Shown: positions 1-6,394 of the stretch, in pieces
Numbering within the stretch: position 1 is the stretch's first letter
Layout: each line of letters begins with the position of its first letter
DNA from: Treponema sp.
Lineage (GTDB): Bacteria > Spirochaetota > Spirochaetia > Treponematales > Treponemataceae
NCBI GenBank assembly: GCA_012513125.1
Contig: JAAZCS010000096.1
Span: forward strand, 1-8,955
Direction: 5' to 3'
Length of the DNA: 8,955 nt
The notes under the pieces: generated by a model
Databases searched by the model: none
Told to the model about the DNA's origin: nothing
Seen by the model: only the letters and a program-made list of their open reading frames with translations
Position numbers and translations under genes: made by a program

Positions 1-723
1 AAAAAGAGCCAAATATTCTCTACTGCAGCAGAAGGTCAGACAGCGGTATCAATCCATGTATTACAGGGTGAACGCGAAATGGCTGATCAAAACCGTACTT
101 TGGGTAAATTTGATTTAGTTGGTATCCCAGCAGCTCCAAGAGGAGTTCCTCAGATTGAAGTAACATTTGATATTGATGCAAACGGTATTGTTCACGTATC
201 TGCAAAAGATCTTGGAACTGGAAAAGAGCAACACATTCAGATTACTTCTTCAAGCGGATTAAGCGAAGATGAAATCAACAAGATGGTAAAAGATGCTGAA
301 GCAAATGCTGCTTCAGATAAAGCTAAACGTGAAAGTATTGATGCTAAGAACGAAGCTGATAGTTTAATTTATGCTACGGAAAAATCAGTAAAAGAACTTG
401 GAGACAAGGTTAGCGATGCTGATAAGCAGAAAATTGAAGAAGCTTCAGCTGCATTAAAGAAAGCTTTGCAAGGTGATAATGTTGAAGAAATTAAAGCTAA
501 AACAGAAGAACTAAAACAAGCTTCATACAAAATTGCAGAAGAAGTTTATAAACAGCAAGCTGCTCAAGGTGGTGCTACAGCGGGAGCTCAATCCCAAGAT
601 GGTGCTCAAGCTACAGGAGGAGCATCTGATGGTACTTCTGGTGAGTCTACTGAAAAAAAGGCATCTGGCTTTGATAAAGGTTCTGCAGATGATGTAGAAT
701 ACGAAGTGAAAGATGAAAAATAA
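1..723 (+). CDS. dnaK: Chaperone DnaK (Hsp70), 3' part only
   Basis: This is the last 240 codons of the ATP-dependent Hsp70 chaperone, which binds exposed hydrophobic peptides in the cytoplasm and works with DnaJ and GrpE. The frame is open from base 1, so the start and the whole nucleotide-binding domain lie outside the window; the internal ATG at 79 is not the start. The fragment begins in the beta-sandwich substrate-binding domain ([20 protein letters not shown], then [18 protein letters not shown] and [17 protein letters not shown], all strongly conserved in DnaK). It continues through the helical lid (roughly fragment residues 85-180) and a Gly/Ala/Gln/Ser-rich flexible tail. It ends in an acidic terminus ([11 protein letters not shown]) resembling the conserved DnaK C-terminus. 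No frameshift is seen. It is followed by a terminator and then dnaJ on the same strand. The identification is essentially certain. Confidence 0.98.
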   Translation, partial: KKSQIFSTAAEGQTAVSIHVLQGEREMADQNRTLGKFDLVGIPAAPRGVPQIEVTFDIDANGIVHVSAKDLGTGKEQHIQITSSSGLSEDEINKMVKDAEANAASDKAKRESIDAKNEADSLIYATEKSVKELGDKVSDADKQKIEEASAALKKALQGDNVEEIKAKTEELKQASYKIAEEVYKQQAAQGGATAGAQSQDGAQATGGASDGTSGESTEKKASGFDKGSADDVEYEVKDEK

Positions 724-756
724 TTCGTCGTTCATTAATTTGTAAAAACGAAATAT

Positions 757-788
757 CCCTCTCCCAATTGCGGAGGGGGTGTTTTTTT
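757..788 (+). terminator. Rho-independent terminator after dnaK
   Basis: An 8-bp GC-rich stem (757-764 paired with 772-779, one G-T wobble) closes a 7-base loop and is followed after one G by seven T (782-788). It lies 33 bases after the dnaK stop and 38 bases before dnaJ. It probably ends or attenuates the dnaK transcript, so dnaJ would depend on read-through or on its own promoter in the short gap; no convincing -35/-10 pair is visible there. Confidence 0.85.
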
Positions 789-826
789 GGTATATTTGAA
801 TAAGTTTTATTAAAGTGGAAAAGTAA

Positions 827-1977
827 ATGGCAAAACGTGATTTTTATGAAGTATTAGGTATAGAGAAGTCTGCGACTCAAGATGAGATTAAAAAAGCATA
901 TAGAAAATTAGCTGTAAAATACCATCCTGACAGAAATCCAGGAGATAAAGAGGCTGAAGAAAAATTCCGTGAAGCCACAGAGGCTTATGAAGTTCTTTCT
1001 GATGAAAAGAAAAGACCTATATATGATCAGTATGGTTTTGCTGGACTTGACGGAATGGATCAAGGTGGCGGAGCACAATATTCACATGCATTCCATGATT
1101 TTAGCGATCTATTTGGTGGAATGGGTGGCGGTTTCGGTGATATTTTTGATAATCTTTTTGGCGGAGGCTTTAGTAGTGGAAGTTCAAGAAGAAGTAGCAC
1201 TTCAAATGGTCCTTCTGCCGGTTCAAGTTTAAGATACGATTTAAATATAAATTTTAAAGATGCAGTTTATGGTTCCAATGTAGAAATCCATTTTAAGCAT
1301 AATGAAACTTGTGAAACTTGTAATGGTACAGGTGGTGCTCCAGGTTCCAGTAAAAAAACATGTCCAACTTGTAATGAAATGGTCAAATAAGGCAAGGTAA
1401 TGGTTTCTTTACAATTCAACAAACATGTCCAAAATGTGGTGGAAAAGGTTGTATAATTGAAAAACCTTGTACTTCATGTAGAGGAACTGGTATTCAAGAA
1501 AAAAGTAAAAAAATGTCATTAAAAATTCCAAGTGGAGTTGATAATGGAAAGCGCCTAATTATACATGGACAAGGTGATGCTGGTGAAAACGGAGGTCCAT
1601 CTGGAGATTTAGTAGTTGTAATTCATGTTGAGCCTCATGCTTTATTTGAAAGAGATGGGCAAGATTTGTATTGTGCTGTTCCGGTTTCAATCGCACAGGC
1701 GGCTTTAGGATGTGAAATAGTCATTAATTCACTTGATGATAAGAAAGTAGCAATAAAAGTGCCTTCTGAAATAAAAAATGGACAACTTTTGAGAATAAAA
1801 GGGGAAGGAGTTCCTTTAGCGGGTTCTGCAAGAAAGGGCGATTTATATGTTAAGATTGTAGTTCAAGTTCCTCAGCATATTAGTCAAAAACAAAAAGATT
1901 TGTTAAAGCAATATCTTGAGTTGGAAAATACTCCAGAAAATCCATCATTGATTCCATTATCACAATTGGGAAAATAA
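827..1977 (+). pseudogene. dnaJ: Chaperone DnaJ (Hsp40), split by a one-base frameshift
   Basis: DnaJ is the J-domain co-chaperone that delivers clients to DnaK and stimulates its ATPase. The start at 827 gives the typical N-terminus ([11 protein letters not shown]) behind a modest Shine-Dalgarno (GTGGA, 815-819). Domains: J domain with the HPD motif at residues 33-35; Gly/Phe-rich linker about residues 75-125; zinc region with four CxxCxGxG repeats between nt 1310 and 1491; C-terminal substrate-binding domains to the stop at 1975-1977. The reading frame breaks in repeat 2: from 1361 it reads CPTCNEMVK and stops at 1388-1390, giving a 187-residue product. From 1378 the next frame continues the protein without a gap ([20 protein letters not shown]...). 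Adding one G beside base 1376 restores CPTCNGNG, matching the repeat consensus, and a 383-residue protein of normal DnaJ length. Everything downstream is well conserved, so this is either a very recent mutation or a sequencing or assembly error. The truncated product would keep the J domain and G/F linker but lose most of the zinc and client-binding regions. Confidence 0.93.
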
Positions 1978-2002
1978 CATATTTAATAGTATAAAATCCC
2001 CA

Positions 2003-2036
2003 TAAGTTTTTTTCCAAATTCTGCCGATTATATGAT
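2003..2036 (+). promoter_or_regulatory. Candidate promoter of the phosphatase/STAS cluster (sigma-28-like, or sigma-70)
   Basis: TAAG (2003-2006), then 16 bases, then GCCGATTA (2023-2030). This resembles the FliA/SigD (sigma-28) consensus TAAA-N15-GCCGATAA: 3 of 4 matches in the -35 box and 7 of 8 in the -10 box, with spacing one base long. An overlapping sigma-70 reading is TATGAT (2031-2036, 5 of 6 matches to TATAAT), but the region 17 bases upstream is only a T run. Either would place the transcript start about 30 bases before the ATG at 2071. It is the only gap of useful size before the cluster, and no clear dnaJ terminator precedes it, so read-through from dnaJ is also possible. The assignment rests on motif match alone. 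Confidence 0.4.
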
Positions 2037-2061
2037 AAACTATTGTTAGCTTAATATCTTT

Positions 2062-2068
2062 GAGGTGA
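2062..2068 (+). promoter_or_regulatory. Ribosome binding site that decides the start at 2071
   Basis: GAGGTGA is a strong Shine-Dalgarno match, with the GAGG core 5 bases before ATG 2071. A GTG at 2065 in the same frame would add two residues but overlaps this site, so ATG 2071 is preferred. Confidence 0.7.
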
Positions 2069-2070
2069 GT

Positions 2071-3465
2071 ATGTATAAGACGCAGAAGAAAATTGTTCTA
2101 ATTTGTGTAAATTTTTTAACTATTATTTTGTTCATCATCCTTGCAGTATTTCTTGTTCCTGAAAAATCATCAAATGCTCATTCAATTTATTCATTTGTTG
2201 TTAGTGTTATTTTATTTATTGCAACTGTATTTCTTGGTGGAAAACTTAAATCATTCTTAGTAGGAAAAGTAAGGCATAATACTTTGGAATCAGGTGAAAC
2301 TGTCATTCTGAATAATTTTATTGAGAAGTTAAGATTTTGCTATTCCTTAGAGGATTTTTATTCCGCTATTTCAGAATATCTTGAAGTGCAAGGTGACTGT
2401 TCTGTTTTATTAATTGATAGAAGCAAAAATTATATTTTATACAACAGTCCTGATAGACTTACTACATCAGAAGCAACAAGAGAAAAACTTGATTCCCATT
2501 TTACAGAAAGCTGGGCTGATGGTTTTTATTTCTTTGATAGACATATTGGTATTACCTCAAAATATCAAAAATCAAGGGGCTTTTTCCTTTGTTCTGAAAA
2601 GCAACATTTGTACGTATTTTGTAAATATGCACGTTTATTTGAGCTTCATGTATATGATAGACTTTTTGAGGAATATAAGCATTTTATTGTTAGAACAAGA
2701 ATTATTTCTGAATTGTCAGAAATTTCTGCAACCACAAAAGAATGGGAACAGCTTGCTGAAACACAACAATCCTTTCTTCCTCAGAAAATTCCAAACATTC
2801 CAAAGTTAAAAATTGCTACATATTTTAGACCTTTAGTTAACGTTTCTGGTGACTATTTTTCAATACTTCCAATCGATGATAGTAAAACTTTGTTGATGCT
2901 TGGTGATGTATCTGGAAAAGGTTTGCCTGCAGCCCTAATTATGGGTTTGGTAATGAATACTGTAAAAATTATTGAAGATAAAGAAGATTTAGTTGGTGTT
3001 GTTAAGGCTGTTGATAAGGCTATTAAAGGCATGCATCTTCAGGATAAATATACTGTATTGTTTTTAGGTGTTGTTGATACAGATAAAATGAGAATTAGAT
3101 ATATTAATGCCTCTATGTCAGATCCAATAATTCTTTCACCTTCTCCTGATGGATATCGTTTAAAACCATTAACATCAAATGCAAGTCTTGTTGGTATTAT
3201 TGATATGGATGATGTAAAAGTTGAAGAAAAACGCTTGTTCCGTGGTGATTCAATTTTAATTGCTACTGACGGTGTATCTGAAGTAATGGATGAAAATGGC
3301 GTTGAATTGGGAGATACTGATATTTATAGAAAAACAATAATTGCTGGGGCCACAAAATCACCTCAGGAATTTGTTAACGATGTAGTGGATTTAATCATGA
3401 AATATAACGGAGATAGAAAACTTCATGATGATGTTACAATGATGATTGCAAAGGTAGGTTATTGA
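2071..3465 (+). CDS. Membrane-anchored SpoIIE/RsbU-type PP2C serine phosphatase
   Basis: A 464-residue protein. Two predicted membrane helices (about residues 8-28 and 37-57) form an N-terminal hairpin. Residues about 75-200 are a soluble region of unclear fold, possibly GAF-like. A helical linker leads to QQSFLP (232-237), the Q-x-x-LP element that commonly precedes this phosphatase class. The C-terminal PP2C/SpoIIE domain keeps the metal-ligand Asp motifs: NVSGDYFS (Asp261), GDVSGKGLPAA (Asp279), ATDGVSE (Asp400) and HDDVTMM (Asp453/454). The usual NAGH-like loop reads NASMSDP. Known members dephosphorylate a phosphoserine on STAS-domain anti-sigma antagonists, and such a protein is encoded two genes downstream, so that is the inferred substrate. 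The stop is one base from the next ATG, implying one operon and coupled translation. The catalytic domain, but not the signal sensed, can be assigned with confidence. Confidence 0.93.
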   Translation: MYKTQKKIVLICVNFLTIILFIILAVFLVPEKSSNAHSIYSFVVSVILFIATVFLGGKLKSFLVGKVRHNTLESGETVILNNFIEKLRFCYSLEDFYSAISEYLEVQGDCSVLLIDRSKNYILYNSPDRLTTSEATREKLDSHFTESWADGFYFFDRHIGITSKYQKSRGFFLCSEKQHLYVFCKYARLFELHVYDRLFEEYKHFIVRTRIISELSEISATTKEWEQLAETQQSFLPQKIPNIPKLKIATYFRPLVNVSGDYFSILPIDDSKTLLMLGDVSGKGLPAALIMGLVMNTVKIIEDKEDLVGVVKAVDKAIKGMHLQDKYTVLFLGVVDTDKMRIRYINASMSDPIILSPSPDGYRLKPLTSNASLVGIIDMDDVKVEEKRLFRGDSILIATDGVSEVMDENGVELGDTDIYRKTIIAGATKSPQEFVNDVVDLIMKYNGDRKLHDDVTMMIAKVGY

Positions 3466-3466
3466 T

Positions 3467-5977
3467 ATGATTTTTCTAATATTATCGTTTTTAAGCATAG
3501 GTTTATTTCTTTTCTTTACATTAAGAATTGATAAAAAAGCAAAATCAGGTAACTATCAAGTAAATTCTATTGTAGTAGCATTGTTAATTACAACAATAGA
3601 AGCATTTTTATATTTCATAGCTTTATGTTTTAATCAAATGATTGCTACATTGTTGGTGAAACAAATAATGCGTTTGGTGTTTGTTTTAGAAGGAATGTCT
3701 TTAATATATTTTTCTTTTGGAATAACAGAGCTTGTTGTTCAAAAGAAAAGCAAATTTGTGACTTTTATAAAGATTTTACTGATAGCATTCTTAATATATA
3801 TTGTTTATTTCCAGTTTACTTCAATTGATATATCTTTGGAAAATGGAACAATGATAGGATCTTCGTATTTGTTTCCAGTGGCAGCAAGGGAGTATTTTCC
3901 TTGGAATTGGGTAACATTATATAACTCGATTTTTAAATATATAGTACCAATAGCTGGTATACTTTTTATGATTATATATCAGGAAAATAATGCTTCTCAA
4001 TTAGAAAGATATCAATCAGGTATTACTATACTCGGAATAATTTTAATGTGGTGTTTAAATGCCTTAATAAAATTTCTTTCAATGGCAAATCCTGCATTTA
4101 CATTAATTCATATGTATTCATATGTGATAATGTATGTATGTTTTTTCTCTGCAATGGATAAAACGACAGTTCCTTCTGGCAAAGGTTTTTGGGTTAATGT
4201 ATTCAAGAGCTTTATCTCTTATGTAATACCTGCATTTCTTCTCGGAAGTCTTTTCTATTATTTGCAACCTGTCGGTTCTGGGTATAATTGGTTGTTCTTG
4301 TTGGAAATCCTTGTCGCAGCCGTTGTTTGTATTGTTTTCAGTTTGAAAATAAGGGATGTTATTTCATCTAGTAGACATATTTATACAGCCGATTATGAAG
4401 AATCTTTGGAAAAAGACTTGGCTTCTATTGATTATAATGACGAGATGGATTCTGTAACTAACAAGATGTTTGATATAATGAAAAAAAATGTTGAATCATC
4501 TTCAATGAATGTTTATATAATTAATAAACAAAATGAATTTGAAACTGCATACACTTCAAATAAAATGAACTTGTCAATACCGCAATCAAATCCTATTTTC
4601 AATCATTTGTTGATGGAAAACAGGTCTATCGTTCTTTATATAGAAATAGAAAAGGAGCATATATTTGCACCAATTAAAAATGATCTGAAAAAATTCTTTG
4701 AAGATACTGCATCTGATGCTTTATTTGTCTTAAATGAAGGAAATAATATTTTAGGGCTTATCACTTTAGGCAAAAAACAAGGTGGAGATCACTATAAAGA
4801 GTACGATTATAACGTATTTACAAAACTTTATTCATATTTCTTCGTATTTGGTTATTATATGCGTAATATTTCAAATAAAGATATTATTGGTACTGTAAAT
4901 CGTGAAATTCGAATGTCGTCACAAATTATCACTTCTATTCAAGAGAATATTGATGTAATAAAGAATCCAAAAATTGATGTTGGATATAAAATGGTTCCGG
5001 CTCATAATATTGGTGGTGAATTCATTGATATGATACGTTTGACAGATACCAGACATCTTATAGTTATTGGTGATTTAAGTGGAAAAGGTATTGCAGCTTC
5101 AATGAATATGGTTATCTTGAAATCCATTATTAGAACATATTTAGTAGAAACAACTGATTTTAAACAGCTAGTAATAAAAGTTAATAGTTTTGTTAGGGAT
5201 AGTTTACGTAAAGGAACTATTTTTGCAGGTCTTTTTGCTTTGTTAGATTTTGAAAATGATACGATGTATTACATCAACTGTGGAATTCCGGCTTTCTTTA
5301 TGTTTAATCAAGTTTATAACAATGTAATTGAGATTCAGGGTGGAGGACATGTTTTAGGATTTGTAAAGGATATATCACCTTATCTTTCTGTTAAAACTAC
5401 AAAAATGATGAAAGATGACATTTTCCTTACTTGTACAGACGGATTAATTCAATCTCATTCACTTCGTGGAGAACAATTTGGAAAAGAAAGAGTTCAGCAG
5501 TCATTGTTGGATAATCAAACTTATAATGCTCAACGAATGGCTCAATTTACTTTTGATAATTTAACTAAATTTATGTCAAAAGAAATGGAAGATGATGTCA
5601 GTATTTTTGTAATAAAATATCAATCTGATAATTCATCAGAAGCTAAAGAAAAGAACATCGTTGAAAATGATGAGATTATTGAAGGAAACGAAGCAATTGA
5701 AGTAACAGATTCATCAATAAATTCTTCAGATACAGCTATTGCTGATGAAATGGTTAATGATTCAACTGTTGAAGATGTTTCAAATGAAACGACTGATTTT
5801 AGCGAAAAAGATAATCTTGAAGAAAAAGATGAACTGATAAAGTCGGAAGATTTATCAGAAGAAACTAAGAGCGAAAAGGAAACTGAAGAATCCGTAAAAG
5901 ACGACATTTCAGAAGATGATTTTGAGATGCCTGATTTAAGTGGTCTTGATGATATAATCAAGAATGCTGGTTTATAA
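3467..5977 (+). CDS. Polytopic membrane SpoIIE/RsbU-type phosphatase with acidic C-terminal tail
   Basis: An 836-residue protein with a Shine-Dalgarno (AAGGTAGG, 3451-3458) inside the end of the preceding gene. About nine hydrophobic segments fill residues 1-295; the first seven resemble the 7TM sensor region of some signalling proteins (inference). A soluble region at about 335-470 may be GAF-like. The PP2C/SpoIIE phosphatase domain spans about 480-720: GDLSGKGIAAS (Asp536), CTDGLIQ (Asp658) and EDDVSIFVI (Asp709/710) are intact. The first metal motif reads NIGGEFIDM, with Glu518 where the family normally has Asp. The linker helix also lacks the usual LLP element (SSQIITSIQENI instead), and the NAGH-like loop reads NCGIPA. 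Residues about 725-836 form a low-complexity tail rich in Glu, Asp and Ser, ending in DDFEMPDLSGLDDIIKNAGL. The partner is probably the STAS protein encoded next. Activity could be altered by Glu518; the fold assignment is secure. Confidence 0.92.
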   Translation: MIFLILSFLSIGLFLFFTLRIDKKAKSGNYQVNSIVVALLITTIEAFLYFIALCFNQMIATLLVKQIMRLVFVLEGMSLIYFSFGITELVVQKKSKFVTFIKILLIAFLIYIVYFQFTSIDISLENGTMIGSSYLFPVAAREYFPWNWVTLYNSIFKYIVPIAGILFMIIYQENNASQLERYQSGITILGIILMWCLNALIKFLSMANPAFTLIHMYSYVIMYVCFFSAMDKTTVPSGKGFWVNVFKSFISYVIPAFLLGSLFYYLQPVGSGYNWLFLLEILVAAVVCIVFSLKIRDVISSSRHIYTADYEESLEKDLASIDYNDEMDSVTNKMFDIMKKNVESSSMNVYIINKQNEFETAYTSNKMNLSIPQSNPIFNHLLMENRSIVLYIEIEKEHIFAPIKNDLKKFFEDTASDALFVLNEGNNILGLITLGKKQGGDHYKEYDYNVFTKLYSYFFVFGYYMRNISNKDIIGTVNREIRMSSQIITSIQENIDVIKNPKIDVGYKMVPAHNIGGEFIDMIRLTDTRHLIVIGDLSGKGIAASMNMVILKSIIRTYLVETTDFKQLVIKVNSFVRDSLRKGTIFAGLFALLDFENDTMYYINCGIPAFFMFNQVYNNVIEIQGGGHVLGFVKDISPYLSVKTTKMMKDDIFLTCTDGLIQSHSLRGEQFGKERVQQSLLDNQTYNAQRMAQFTFDNLTKFMSKEMEDDVSIFVIKYQSDNSSEAKEKNIVENDEIIEGNEAIEVTDSSINSSDTAIADEMVNDSTVEDVSNETTDFSEKDNLEEKDELIKSEDLSEETKSEKETEESVKDDISEDDFEMPDLSGLDDIIKNAGL

Positions 5978-5999
5978 TAATAAATGTGGATGAAAAAAA

Positions 6000-6326
6000 A
6001 TGGAACAATTATCAATAACTGAAAAAGATGGAGCCAATTATAGAGTGTATGAACTACAAGGTTCATTAAATGCATATACAATTGGTGAATTTAAAAATAC
6101 TTTGTATCAAGCTGTAACTGAAAATAATATTGTTTTAGATATGTCAAAGTTAATTGAATTGGATGCTTCAGGAATTGGACTTTTGATGGCAGCTTTTAAT
6201 GATAGTGAAGAAAATGGAAAAATGCTTTATTTTATGTCAATGTCAAATGAATCTGAAAAAGCAATCAACTCAACTGGATTTAAATCTAATTTCAACATAA
6301 TAAATGCAGTAACTGAGGTAAAATAA
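6000..6326 (+). CDS. STAS-domain anti-sigma-factor antagonist (SpoIIAA/RsbV family)
   Basis: A 108-residue single-domain protein of normal length for the SpoIIAA/RsbV family. The signature is LIELDASGIGLLMAA (residues 51-65), matching the family's DSSG phosphorylation loop; Ser57 aligns with the serine that the anti-sigma kinase phosphorylates and SpoIIE/RsbU phosphatases dephosphorylate. The preceding strand (NNIVLDMSKL) also fits the STAS core. In known systems the dephosphorylated form binds the kinase/anti-sigma factor and releases a sigma factor or other target. The start at 6000 is supported by GTGGATGA (5986-5993). It lies 22 bases after the second phosphatase and is followed directly by a strong terminator, so it is the last gene of the cluster. 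No cognate kinase is encoded here, so the pathway's output is unknown. Confidence 0.93.
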   Translation: MEQLSITEKDGANYRVYELQGSLNAYTIGEFKNTLYQAVTENNIVLDMSKLIELDASGIGLLMAAFNDSEENGKMLYFMSMSNESEKAINSTGFKSNFNIINAVTEVK

Positions 6327-6335
6327 TTTACTTCT

Positions 6336-6380
6336 AAAAAAAGCCCGAAATTGAAAAAATATCAATTTCGGGCTTTTTTT
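6336..6380. terminator. Bidirectional rho-independent terminator between the STAS gene and leuS
   Basis: A perfect 19-bp inverted repeat (6336-6354 with 6362-6380) encloses a 7-base loop. The core is AGCCCGAAATTGA and its complement, flanked by seven A on the left and seven T on the right, so each strand's hairpin ends in a U tract. It lies 9 bases after the STAS stop and 14 bases beyond the leuS stop, and can serve both convergent genes. Confidence 0.95.
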
Positions 6381-6394
6381 GTTTTATTGCAAGA

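Noticed and set aside
523..735. Minus-strand open frame over the 3' end of dnaK
   Set aside because: Antisense of the Gly/Ala/Ser-rich DnaK tail; no independent support.
969..1232. Plus-strand open frame of 87 codons within dnaJ
   Set aside because: It overlaps the J domain and G/F linker in another frame; the dnaJ frame has clear family motifs and this one has none.
1513..1977. Separate gene starting at ATG 1513
   Set aside because: The same frame is open upstream to 1378 and encodes the third and fourth DnaJ zinc repeats, so this ATG is internal to dnaJ and the segment is the 3' part of the frameshifted gene.
1966..2013. Possible dnaJ terminator (GGG...CCC followed by a T run)
   Set aside because: Only about 4 bp can pair, across a loop of nearly 30 bases; too weak to call.
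4388..4395. Second GCCGATTA octamer resembling a sigma-28 -10 box
   Set aside because: It lies inside the second phosphatase coding sequence (codons for Ala-Asp-Tyr), and the position 15 bases upstream reads TAGT, a poor -35. It shows that the octamer alone can arise by chance.
5620..6081. Minus-strand open frame of 153 codons rich in serine
   Set aside because: It is the antisense of the Glu/Asp/Ser-rich tail of the second phosphatase and the start of the STAS gene; its serine-rich composition comes from reverse-complemented acidic codons. No ribosome binding site or family resemblance.
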